DNA of 64,000 nt, taken from Sipunculus nudus. Its lineage: Eukaryota; Annelida; Sipuncula; Golfingiida; Sipunculidae. Location of the stretch: NCBI GenBank assembly GCA_026874595.1, contig CM049322.1, forward strand, positions 8,486,900-8,550,899, in the 5' to 3' direction. Below, one piece after another: positions 1 through 10,489 of the stretch. The first letter of the stretch is position 1, and every line of letters starts with the position of its first letter. The notes under the pieces are model-generated. The model searched no databases and was not told the DNA's origin. It saw only the letters and a list, made by a program, of their open reading frames with translations. The position numbers and the translations under genes are program-made.

Positions 1-216
1 TATCGTTGTAACCAACTAATATTCTTAAAGTGAGGCTACGAGTGATGAATTAACACAAATGAATACATGTGAACCCATACAAAAACTGAAAACACGTCTC
101 TGTGGAAATGAGTCATTACTGTATCGCGTGCAAGGTGGCTGTAAGTAACCAGGGAGAGCATGGCTTGTATTTATGCGGTCATTCAACTAACATGCAAAGT
201 GTTGTAAGAAAGTATA

Positions 217-375
217 CTAATAAAGCTTACGATTGATCTGTTTTATGTCAAGTGAAAGCGTTCTTGTAGACCATGAGGCGTCATAAATGACGAAAATATT
301 CGAATCCCCATAGAGCGATACAGTACGGTCCTCAATGCAGGGTGTAAAGTCACTGCTGAGAACACCGGTTGTAGT
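217..375 (-). CDS. Last visible exon of the CARD gene, with stop
   Basis: The acceptor GATATCACAG lies upstream of 375. The frame continues in phase 0 for 52 codons to TAG at 219-217. The peptide has even, protein-like composition (for example EDRTVSLYGDSNIFVIYD) but I do not recognise it. A possible donor GTAAGC lies four codons before the stop (after base 231), and no polyadenylation hexamer follows within the window. The gene could therefore continue past the left edge with a larger C-terminal domain. Confidence 0.5.
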   Translation of the reverse strand, partial: TTTGVLSSDFTPCIEDRTVSLYGDSNIFVIYDASWSTRTLSLDIKQINRKLY

Positions 376-1793
376 CTGTGATATCAGATGACCGAAATGA
401 GGAACGTTATTTAAATCTGTGCAATTATTGTAAAGATATTGTTTGCTGAGCTACAATTGTGACATTTCCACCTGATTTCTATGTCTGAAAAAGTATTATG
501 AAAATGCGCAAAACAAAGGAAATGTAGATGGCGCCACAAGTCTTGCACAATTGAAAGGGCAACCATGATCAATATGCTTACTGAATTTCAGAAAGATCCA
601 TGCAATCATCATTCAGGATTTTACCTAAGGTATGAATTTCATTCATCAACATGCAGAATATAAATATGTCTCAATTATGTCTGCTGATGTTCTGAAGAAC
701 TGGTTGGGCCGATTTTCATTTTTACCATGGTAACAATGATACCATGGTAACAATGATCGAAAATGATGCACATTTTGGATTCAGTGCAAACATTTGTTCT
801 GCAGCCCAAAACGCTGATAGAAGTTTGATTTTCTAAGTGCAAAAACACACAGAAAAGCGGGGAACTTGCAAAATACACTGCAGGTCTCAGAGGACCTACC
901 GGAATGTTAAATAATGTGCAACTGGATCACATGGTTACGATTTGTACCTTGTGCAGACGGAAGAACGGATGACGGACAAAGGGTGCTCACTATGGTCAGT
1001 TGAGGTAAAAAAATCAATGAATAACTAAACTAAATGAAAATATTAAATTAATAGTTTACGTTTGTGTATGTATGTTTGTAATAGAACGGTTATGCAACAA
1101 CAGTAAGCCAACAATTACCTGGCCAGCCTTGAATCCTTGGGTCCGTCTTTCTGTAAGATACAAATATATGAAAATCATTATATATATGTATATGTATATA
1201 TAAATCTATATATATATATTTATATATATGTATATATTTATATATGTATATATGTTTGTGTATTTATATTCAATTATTTGAAAAGTATGTGATATTTAAC
1301 CAAATGTACTTTATAAAATACATATCGGAAAGGCTGGAAAAAGTTCATTCTTATAGAATTTGATCCTAATATTAAAAAGTGTTACATATCAAAATGAATA
1401 AATGTACATCCCCTAAATATATACATACTGTACCCACATGTCTCTAATTGGATACAAATTTTACAAGAAAAACCTGATGCGATAACGGTCATATACACTA
1501 AATCACTTGCACGGGAACGTCATTGAACTCCCATATCAATAATAAAAAGGAAAAGAGGAATCAACAGATGTGGCGTATGTTGTTCAGTTTAACAGCATCC
1601 TTAACTGTAAAGGGTAATTTACCAGCAGTCCTAATTTCTTTTACCACGTGGTCGTGGCCGTGCGTGGACAGACAACACAAGAATTTCTCCCAGTCGTCAT
1701 CTGTCCTTCTGTGGAGATGATCTAACAGCGCAGACACCAAGCGATCATTGGTAGGATTTACCTCCTGAAAATATATATACATATGCATTATAC

Positions 1794-1827
<34 letters not shown>

Positions 1828-1874
1828 AAATTAATAATGATAATAATAATATTAATAATAATAATAATAAATAA

Positions 1875-1914
<40 letters not shown>

Positions 1915-3327
1915 TAATAAACTTAATACACTGACCTAAAAACGAAGTTACCCATTAACTTAATCACTCAACTGAACTCGAAGTTAGAAATAAATGGATT
2001 TATCTCCTCCTGATTGCAGGATGAAAATATCTTAATTAAGACACAGAGACACTTCTAATGTTTTGTGAAGGATAAATTTCAACATAAGACAATAAAAAAA
2101 AGATATAAAAATATGGTCTTTCTGGCCTTTAAGTTAACACATATTGTGATAAGTAAACGGGCAAGTAACCGTCTCTATAGCCCCAGTGACTCAATTTTCA
2201 ATTATCAATATTGATACTAGTCAGTGTACACGGAGCTGAATAATACCTTGATAAAGCATGCAATAAATGACCTTTCACAAAGCTCCATGGTGACAAAATT
2301 GTTATAATTTTCTTAAATATCTATTTACAGGGTTGATATTACATAACATTATTAATACATGGACGAAGTACTGGTTTCCCGTACCTTGAGAGCAACTAGC
2401 TGTGTTTGCGACAACACACCATCCTGGACCAGCTGGTCAAGGATGAGTGTGTTCATCACATCGATCCCCTGGATCAACCACACCCTGTTTCTTCTAATAA
2501 ATTCCCGGTGCGCTGGATCTCCTGTAAAAATGACACCCTATCAATGCAAGTGCTAACACTAAACGGGTATGTCGACAGACACACATATATCAGTCACGTC
2601 ATCTTCCTATCAGCAAAGTCTCACCGCTATACGCTACCAGATACCTTGCTTCATCGACAACTACTAACAGTAAAATGATAGACGAATCAACTAGAGAGCA
2701 CTCACACCCGTAATGTATTGGATCTGTAGGTAAATTCCCAATGCACCATGCACGCCTCAAGCACCGGTTATACGTGCATTCGTTTCAGACCTCCTTCGCT
2801 TAAACCCCTGCTTTAACAAGTCTTTAGGGGTTTTGACATCAGGGCTGGCACCGGGCCAAGAATAAGACCAACACGAGTGGGGTGTCGAGGATTTAAAACT
2901 TGGAGCTGGATGCACAATACATTACCACGTTCTCATTGGTCTGATTACAATTGTTTGCTCTGTGGGAGCGGGAGATAAAACGAAGGCGACATGGACAATT
3001 GCAGTGTATAACGGATGCGTAAGGAATGTAAATGTGCAATACTAAAAGGGAGACTGCCGAGTGAGACACTTTAAATAATCACCCATACAAATTAAATATC
3101 AAGTATTACATGGTGATATTATCCCCTTGCACAATGGATGATTAAGGTTTGTTAAATTGGCGATGTTCAATAACCATTTCAATACAGACCATATTACAAA
3201 AGATATTTCGAGGACATATCAGTAAAGTAAACTTGCATTTTCTAAACTTACCACTAAGTGTTTCTCCAGCAGCATCTGTTTCCTGCCGTCCCCTCGCCGG
3301 TATCTCTTTCCGGAACATTTTGCCCAT
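217..3327 (-). CDS. CARD-domain protein, five-exon gene model (181 aa)
   Basis: Spliced model from high to low coordinates: 3327-3252, 2521-2385, 1764-1623, 1150-1119, 375-217 (546 nt). All junctions are GT/AG and the phases agree: G|GA, then phase 0, G|AA, and phase 0. Residues about 30-112 form a complete CARD: helix 1 around HREFIRRNRVWLIQ, helix 2 NTLILDQLVQDG, helix 3 LSQTQLVALK, helix 4 DRLVSALLDHLHRR, helix 5 with the family-typical WEKFL, helix 6 HDHVVKEI. CARDs are homotypic interaction domains of apoptosis and innate-immune adaptors; they act in the cytosol and have no catalytic residues. The last 52 residues match no family I know. There is no signal peptide or membrane segment. 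The start is uncertain: ATGGGC is used because the exon appears to begin at 3330, but an unspliced start four codons upstream (3339) is also open. No polyadenylation signal is seen in bases 1-216, so the true 3' end may lie outside the window. The CARD is seen clearly; the role is inferred. Confidence 0.68.
485..1008 (+). repeat. Degraded copy of modular repeat family 1
   Basis: The block contains the family landmarks GGCGCCAC, CATGATCAATATGC, a GGTTACGATTTGT block, the GGATGACGGACAAAG run and a truncated terminal module (CTATGGTCAGTTGAGGTAAA). Better copies lie at 7.8, 20.3, 29.3 and 44.9 kb. It sits inside the last intron of the CARD gene. Confidence 0.5.
724..757 (+). repeat. Exact 17-bp tandem duplication
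   Basis: Two identical copies of ACCATGGTAACAATGAT are directly adjacent. Each contains an AACAATG core of the type bound by SOX factors. The significance is unknown. Confidence 0.8.
1119..1150 (-). CDS. 32-nt micro-exon of the CARD gene
   Basis: A strong acceptor (TATCTTACAG) and a donor (GTAATT) bracket 32 nt. With the one base left over from the CARD exon they make 11 codons (ERRTQGFKAGQ) and end in phase 0. The segment is short and basic. Support comes from the splice signals and the preserved frame on both sides. A 32-nt exon in AT-rich DNA can arise by chance, so confidence is moderate. Confidence 0.5.
1177..1253. repeat. (TA)n-rich microsatellite with TATG/TTTA interruptions
   Basis: An interrupted TA run of about 75 bp within an intron of the CARD gene. 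Confidence 0.85.
1623..1764 (-). CDS. CARD exon, helices 4-6
   Basis: The acceptor is TATATTTTCAG upstream of 1764 and the donor is GTAAAT at 1622. The 142-nt exon encodes the second half of the CARD: DRLVSALLDHLHRR, the aromatic WEKFL motif, and the final GHDHVVKEI helix. Without splicing at 1622 the frame stays open for 20 more codons to a TGA at 1563-1561, so an alternative, shorter CARD-only product is possible from intron retention. Splicing to 1150 keeps the frame, and I prefer it. Confidence 0.75.
1792..1922. repeat. (TAA)n microsatellite
   Basis: About 130 bp of TAA/ATA trinucleotides with a few interruptions, in the intron between the two CARD exons. Confidence 0.9.
2385..2521 (-). 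CDS. CARD exon, helices 1-3
   Basis: The acceptor TTTTTACAG precedes 2521 and the donor GTACGG follows 2385. The 137-nt exon (2 nt plus 45 codons) encodes the first half of the CARD, residues about 27-71. It holds the typical helix-1 pattern of alternating basic and aliphatic residues (FIRRNRVWLI) and the 'LLDxLLxxGVLs' signature, seen here as LILDQLVQDGVLS. It joins the next exon in phase 0. An intron between CARD helices 3 and 4 is common in animal CARD genes, which is general knowledge and not a database result. Confidence 0.75.
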
Positions 3328-3330
3328 TGA
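3252..3330 (-). CDS. First coding exon of the CARD gene
   Basis: The exon lies between an acceptor ending TTTCAG (3331-3336) and the donor GTAAGT (3251-3246). ATG at 3327 opens 25 codons and leaves one base, which completes a Gly codon with the next exon. The peptide is short, basic and low in hydrophobic residues (begins MGKMFRKEI), as expected for a linker before a CARD. The acceptor's pyrimidine tract is weak. The exon could therefore instead be a first exon starting further upstream with the ATG at 3339. Confidence 0.6.
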
Positions 3331-3339
3331 CTGAAACAT

Positions 3340-6300
3340 TTTGCACCGGGTACCTGTAATCGCAGTTCATGCAGAATATACAAAACGCAGTAACATGTAT
3401 TATAATGCAGATCATAAGCCGGGTCATGTGCTGGCTCATTAAGTATGAGACATATTGTCCTAGCTGTGTCACAAAGATGTAAAGTAATACATATTTATTA
3501 ATGACGTCAGATCCGATCATTATTCTTAATATTATCCTAAATATGGCTTTACAGCGATGGTGTGCTTTGACTTCCTAAATAAATTATCACCTAAAAGGAA
3601 GGGTCATAAAATCACATCACACAGACAAAGTGACATACACTGTCTCGTTACACTTAGTTTTTTTTTATAAGACTAGTTAAAATCCTTGTGATTAGAAGTT
3701 ATAGATTATTCACTGGTCTTCCTCGACACTGTTGTCGTTTCTATAGTACCCTGACCATTTTGTATTCATAAAATTCCGCAGTATATCCAAACTTGGCTTT
3801 GGGTTTAATAGTCATAGGCTTTCACAAACTCATAGCGGTCGTGATCAGTACTACAATCTTATATAAATATAATAAGTTCGCCTTCAGTTTGGTCTTCTTG
3901 CATAAGAGAGAAAAAAAGACAATGAAGTTCCGATGCAGTTTAAAGGTATGACTAGGCTAAATAGTTATAATTTTTATAGACATGCCATTGTAAACAGTTC
4001 ATGTCCTATAGTTGTGGTTATCAAATTGCATTATGCAGGAAAAACATTACAAAAATCAAAGAGAGAGAGGAAAACAAAAACAAAATTAGGTGGCTCCCCT
4101 TATGATAGTTTTGAAAAACAAGTAAATATATTCAAAATCCAAGCAAAGTATCAGAACAGTGAATTCCTCCTATGTCTGATGATTTGTAAAAAATAAGATG
4201 CACCGGTGCACCGGTGAATTGAGTTGCCGTTCATTCTAGAACGTTCTGGACGTAATGGTTGGTAAATACATGTTTTCCATTTCTAACTCATAGAAAATAG
4301 CCTTGAAGGTTATGATGACTGCTAAAGGACGACCAAAATACCAGGAAGGAGGGGCAGGGTTTCATCCACATAGGTCAGCACGACTAAAAGTCAGTGTAAC
4401 TAAAAACGTAGATGAAGTCACCCGACTGATATAAAAATAATGCTTTCCATATGCACAGTATATCTCAAGGATGAATGCATCAATTTTGAGACAATGGGGT
4501 CTCTTTAAACTATTAGCCCAATGGGACAATCATGGTAATTCTTTCGATAACAAGTCACATATGAAGAACCAGAGGGGCTATTTTGGTCCAATATTTCGTG
4601 CTGATAGGGAGACATAAAATATTATTTGATATGGTTAAACTTTCGGTTTAACTTTGTTCAGCATTGATAAAATTTAGGCAGATACAAGGGTTTGAGGTCA
4701 GTTCTATAACCATTATTTATATGTCAATCTTCGTCTCCAGTGGATATAAGCTTCCACAAACAGCACAGAAAAAGGAGATCGTTATGGCCTAGTCCCAGGT
4801 TTAGAAGGAAATTACCCCCTGGAGGTGGAGTTGGAAATTTTGATATGAAACGATTACCAAACCTCTCCTAACGAGAAAAGCAGACTGAAGAGAAGAACAA
4901 TAGAAAAGACATAGACAGAGATTGCTGTAGTACAGATGACTATCCGGCAACTGGCCAAAATATGGTGTCTGAATTCTGAAAGACGCACTCCTTGGGACCC
5001 CTGGTTGATTAACGCATAAATTACGATGTACTTACTTGGTAGATGTGAACTTGTTTTCTGTTCTCGGGTGTGTTGTATGTCCAGTGCTCTCTGGCCACTC
5101 CAAGGCTGTTTTCGGCCATTAAATAAAAAAAGATAAATAATTTACGTATTGTTTTTATTTCCATTGTGGAGTTGGAGTGTAAAAATTGAGTTTAAGCAGG
5201 TTATGATTGTTATGATTTTCTACATATAATGGTATATTTAACATATTTGCATATGTTGGCGAAGTAATTTAAGAAATTAGATTTTTACTGTTCCGCTTCT
5301 TTAATCTCTTACTAGACCGATGATTGCCATTATACTGAGGTGCTTAACCTCCCGCCATATCTCACAAATATCTTGTTTTAAATTTCATCCATATGACTTT
5401 TGCATGGAGAGAAATCTTTCATAACTTAGTTACGTGTCCGTGTTATGAAGAAATTAGATGCATATAGCTTCCATAAACAGAAGTTGCTGCAAACTAAATT
5501 GAATATAGTTAGTTAACTGTTTTGGATATTTGATACAGATGACAGATATCATTGGACAAACAGTTATTTGGTAATTTTTATGAAACTAAAGTTAGAATTG
5601 TAAAAAAAATATATGAAATATGAATATTTATAGCTATATTTAAGGGAGTGTTATGTTTTTGTCACCGGTTGATTTTTTTGTTTGCTTCTGAACTAAACAA
5701 GTGATCAATTGTTAAAGACACCATGCTGATCAACAAGCATGACCTATTATATATGGCTTGTATTCATTACTTTTAGTCACAGTTTTTAAGAATTTTCTTG
5801 TCAGTTTTAGTGAAACTTTGAGGTATCATTGAATATGTAATATGTGCAATTTCTTTGTGAATACTTTGACCAAACATTACTTTTATAATAAACATTTAAT
5901 AGCTCTTGATAATAAATGGACACAGATTATTTCAGTGGCCACATAGAGATATTAATTTTCCTGTTTAACTGATTTATACTGTGTGACCAAGGTGCTTGTA
6001 ACTTAAAGTAACTCATAGTTGGTACAGCGTTTAAACTAATTTTTATATAAATTATGAACAAAAAGCTAACGATCATAAATTCCATTATTAAGGCATCAAC
6101 ATTTACGTATGCTCAAAATCTGACATCTAAGTTACAATATTCGGTTTATTTGTACTGTTTAGTATTGGGTTGTCCATATTTACAAATTTATTCATCATAT
6201 TATACTTCTCAGGAACGAAACTAAAGTTTCAGGCTTCCAGAATGCCGAAATGTGTTTTGTCATTTTGATAAATGATATTGACCAGTTGTCACATCTATTG

Positions 6301-7815
6301 ATTTCAATACAGATTATCGCACTTGAATCAATGCTGCATATGTTCTGCTTCAATTTGTCTTTTTTTTATCAAACTTCCTAATCCTGCAGTCAGCCATATA
6401 AACGTTATGTCCAAACACATACCAGAAGGATACAGTCAGGGTTTGTTAGACTGATTCTCACGTGATTTCAATTTCTTCAACTGATTTATTAACTGTTTAA
6501 CAGAAATACATAACGGCGGCATTTATTAATATATCATTCATTGGTTATATTTCCGGGCATCGTATAAAGAGAAATTTTTAAACTGATCAATAAAAGCAAA
6601 AGAACTCACGATATGTGGTGACTTTTTCTTCCAAACCTAGTGTGTCTTTCGCCTGATTCTTCTAATGGCCTTTACCGCCTTCCCCAATGCCTGACTACAT
6701 TTGGCTCGTCTTACATGCCTGGAAATTAAATGTACATACACTTGTCCATATCATATAATACACCTTAGTATGTCTCCAATGTAAAATACAGTCATCTCTC
6801 TCTTTTGTTAGTTACTGATCTTATAATTTAAGTTACTTTCAAGAAGTGTTAATGCTGCTGAACTGACACACGAAGTCTATACCATAGAATAAATCGGCAT
6901 GTTTCCTTGGTATACAGCGATATGAACCTTTGAAAATTCCTATTCACAGGAGAACGTTTCTGGATGGCAAACAATTATAAATATGTTTGATCCATTATAT
7001 TTTAAATATATAAACTATGCACGTTACTTTATTTGCATACAAACATTCAGGTTACAGACTGGAGAAGACCTATTTTACTTCTATCGTAGCACGTTTGAGC
7101 TTTTAAAGAAATCTACGTATAAATCGTTGAAGCAGATATTAAGCAGTGGCGTTATGCGAAAACATATCTACAGGTTACACAGAGTGAAAGTGACTGGTAA
7201 ATTGAACGAAGAGCTGAAGTATATTGTGGTTCAAAGTGTGAATTTCGTATTATTCCCATTTTTTAAGATGCCAAATTAAAATCAAAGTGTACAAAACAGA
7301 CAATGTAACTCACAATAACGAATACCCGTCTTCGCTCAAAGTTTGTGTCTAAGGCTGCTGCCGGATCACCTCAAAGAGCCATAAATGACTACAAAAAAAA
7401 AAAAAAAAACACAAGAAGTTACACTCGAAGGATCTCCAAGGTGGTCTATTCAAGAGAAATTATTTTACACATGTTGTTGTACGGGACATTATGAGAGTGA
7501 CGTGAAAAAAATTCATTGCTGAAGTGAACTGAGCGCTTGTTTCTCTCGTTCTGGAATTAGTAACACTTATTGTCTACCAACAGCTGGCGAACTGAGCCGG
7601 GTGATTAATTGACTGGGTACAATCCATATACAGAGCACAGAGTGATGTGGAAGCTATTGAGCACTATAAACTACGGACTGTTTCGGTTTTATTATTCGTG
7701 CATTAATAAGTATATTCAGCTCCTACAGCATCTGATGGGAGGTTTCTCATTTGCAAACCTTCATACGTGCATTAATAGTCAGCTCCTATTAGCAGGGTTG
7801 AGGATAACAAGTGGG
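3340..7815. other. Stretch without a recognisable gene
   Basis: AT-rich sequence without extended similarity to the other repeats of the window. The open frames at 3933-4196 (+) and 6983-7279 (+) are low-complexity and lack convincing domains or splice context. The only notable small structure is the palindrome at 4201-4216. If the CARD gene starts further right, this is intron or promoter DNA. Confidence 0.5.
4201..4216. other. 16-bp perfect palindrome made of two CACCGGTG units
   Basis: CACCGGTGCACCGGTG is its own reverse complement and is also a direct repeat of an 8-bp palindrome. It is GC-rich in an AT-rich background and could be a dimer binding site. No factor is assigned. Confidence 0.6.
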
Positions 7816-8958
7816 CCATGCGCCATGACGCTCAGCTGAATTGGAACCTCTAACAATTGGTAACATGACCCTCAGACTGTGAAAAATCATGCATATCGCC
7901 AATAGATCTTAGATATGTATTACAGTGACCTTACTCTACACCCAGATACCATATGTGCTCATCCAACTAACAGAGTGTTAAAATCATGTTCTTTCACACA
8001 ACTTGCAGAATATAGGTCACCGTGACATTATTTCAGGTTTCCCAGGTGAATATTCGGGACATCCCCTGATCTCAAAGTAGAAGATTCTAGATCCAGTGGT
8101 TATGATTTGTGCCCTGTTTTCGGAGAAAAAATTCTTTGAAGGTCTAAACAAATAGAGAAAATAGAATGTATAGGTTCAGCGGTTACATTTTATTACGTGT
8201 TAACAGATGACTCCTTCATCTGAAGGTCTCATTAAATAGAGACAAATGCCTTAAAATTGAAAAAAATACAGGTTGCGCCACGAGTCTACATGAACTGATG
8301 AAACAATCCATGATCAATATGCATGAAAATAATAATGGCAAGTTCCATTAGTTATTCGGAGCTTTTGTATCTAATTTTTAATTATTCTGGGGGGGGGGGG
8401 GGGTACTTACTAGCCTCACAGCACATAGGATATTGGTAACAGAGACCTATTTTCAAGTTTCAAAAGAGATTTTTCATGGACCTCACTGGAAGATATGATA
8501 GAAGATTGTAGGTCCAACGGTTACAATTTGTGCCTAACCTCTGACGACCTAATCTGTGAAAGTCTCCAAAATAGAGAAAAAAATCGTAAAATTAAAAAAA
8601 AATACAGGTGTCGCCACCAGTCTGCAGGAACTGATAAAACACTCCATCATTAATATGCATGCAAAGAATCATGATGATCAATACATCAGTTATGCAAATA
8701 CTTAAGCTTTAGTATAAATTTTAATTATTCTGTGGCTAATACAAGCCCCATAGCTTAAAGGAGATATGGGTATCCGAGACTAAATTTCAGCTTTCCAAGG
8801 AGATTTTGTCATGGACCCTCCTGCATGTGAAGTTAGAAGATTCAATGTTCAGCGGTTACAATTTGTGCCCGGTTAACGGACGGACAGCTAGACGGACGGA
8901 CGACGGACAAAGTGTGATCGCTATAGCTCAGATAACTTTCAGTCATCTGAGCTAAAAC
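7816..8958 (+). repeat. Modular repeat family 1, near-complete copy
   Basis: The copy starts with the GGGCCATG...GACGCTCAGCTGA module and ends with a GACGGACGGACGACGGACAAAG run followed by GCTATAGCTCAG...CATCTGAGCTAAAA. Inside are two to three subunits of about 350 bp, each with the landmarks CAGGTTTCC, GGTTACAATTTGTGCC, GGCGCCAC and TCCATGATCAATATGCATG. There is no open frame for a transposase. Both ends carry the GCTCAGCTGA sequence in inverted orientation, so this may be a non-autonomous element. A 15-base G run lies at 8389-8403. Confidence 0.65.
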
Positions 8959-9386
8959 CCATGCCAAAGGATGGATGAGACACAATTGTGTCCAGGTTTC
9001 AACAGCAGCAGCAGATATCCATCGGTAGCAGCTCTACATTCAAGTGACAACAGGTTAAAGGTTAGGCTGTTAGGCCTCTTAGCTGTTCTTTGCACTACTT
9101 TTAGGTACTTGGTAAATAGGCTTTACGTAGTGAATCAGTATAAATGTACGCTTTTGTAAAATAGGGTCTGTTTCAGTTATTAAGTGCTATTAAGATTTGT
9201 AAACAGTGAAAATGCTTGTTAATGTCCATGCCCAGTAGTGTGTAGAGGATCGAGATGCGCTGTTTTGACTATTATGTAATTTGTAGCAGTATAGATGTTT
9301 TGTTGCCGGAACGATTCCGATATCTACGTTAATGGGATAAATCGAATGTAAAGTCGAGGTAAGTAGTTTACTCATTTGAATTATAA

Positions 9387-9777
9387 TGCCACTGTTAAAC
9401 ATTATGAACAGTGCCACTGTTAGAGCATCACGGACATCATGAAAAGTGCAACTGTTAGAGCATCGCGGACATAATAAAAAGTGCCACTGTTAGAACATTA
9501 CGGACATTATGAATAATGCCACTGTTAGAGCATCACAGACATTATGAATAGCGCCACTGTTAGAGGATCACGGAAATGATGAATAGTTCCACTGTTAGTG
9601 CATCACAGACATTATGAATAGTGCCACTTTTAGAGCATCATGAACTTAATGAATAGTGCCACTGTTAGAGCATCATGAACTTAATGAATAGTGCCACTGT
9701 TAGAACATCACGGACCTTTTGAATAATGCCATTGATAGAACATCACGGACATTATGAATTGTGCCACTGATAGTGCG
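9387..9777. repeat. 35-bp minisatellite, about 11 units
   Basis: Ten full 35-bp units from 9411 to 9760 plus partial units on each side. The consensus begins GTGCCACTGTTAGAGCATCA and ends near GGACATTATGAATA. Units differ by 1-5 substitutions with almost no length change, so the spacing is strict. No reading frame is conserved through it. Confidence 0.9.
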
Positions 9778-10412
9778 TTGGGCGTTTGTAGGTCTAGTCA
9801 TAAGTATATTAGAGTGTGTAACTTTGTGTTTGCCAGTTGCACATAAGCCAAGTAGTATGATGTATCATTCTCGGAGAATTATTTATTCTAGTGGGCGGGA
9901 GTTCAATACCAGTATAAGTGCAAAGGTCTTCTGTAAACCGTAGAGTTTTTGAGTATGAATTTATATTTTCTAATGGCTTTTCTCCCCTGGTGTGCCAGTT
10001 CGGCTGGCCAAGCAGCGCAGAGCACCTGATTTGTGGTCTGAGATACGATATGACAGAACACAACCCAGGATATGGTGGACAGTGACTCATGAGACGTTAG
10101 GCCAGCACCGTGTCCAAGCAAACGGACATCGAAGTCACAATCAGGAACACTCGTTAAACGTTGTGCATACAAATAGATATACTGCATGATTCTAAAAGAA
10201 TTTAATCATAAAACAAATAAATATGTGTAAATATGTATCATTTTTTAAATTCGTAACGATGAGCTGCATGTCTCACCTTTCAAGCTTTCCCCAACGGTAC
10301 CAAGATTTTTGAAAAGTAAAACTATTACATTCATAACATGTTCCATACATTGCTCGACCTCTGGTCTGCTGTATACTACAAGGAAACATGCGCATGGTCT
10401 TAAAGTACTTAC

Positions 10413-10469
10413 CCTTCTCTCAACGCTCTTGGTCCGACTTGCTTGCCCTTCACCCAGATACCGTGACTC
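10413..10469 (-). other. Candidate 57-nt exon, minus strand
   Basis: The segment sits between a canonical acceptor (TGTTTTGCAG) and donor (GTAAGT). It is a multiple of three and open in two frames, one of which reads SHGIWVKGKQVGPRALREG. A paralogous 72-nt segment with the same borders lies at 40782-40853. It differs by a 15-nt in-frame insertion, and in the other frame it contains a stop, which favours the SHGIW frame. It could be an upstream or untranslated exon of the CARD gene or part of another gene. Confidence 0.4.
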
Positions 10470-10489
10470 CTGCAAAACATAGTAGTTGA

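Noticed and set aside
6983-7279. 98-codon plus-strand open frame with an acceptor-like CATTCAG inside
   Set aside because: AT-rich composition, no domain and no partner exon. Of a length expected by chance in 64 kb at this base composition.
9903-10187. 94-codon minus-strand open frame with even composition
   Set aside because: No recognisable motif and no convincing splice borders. An overlapping plus-strand frame of similar quality exists.
10263-10333. Possible small exon ending GESLK|G before GTGAGA, resembling the end of the first CARD-gene exon
   Set aside because: Similarity of about 25 nt is only marginal, the acceptor (GTAATAG) lacks a pyrimidine tract, and the paralogous locus at 40.7 kb does not keep it.
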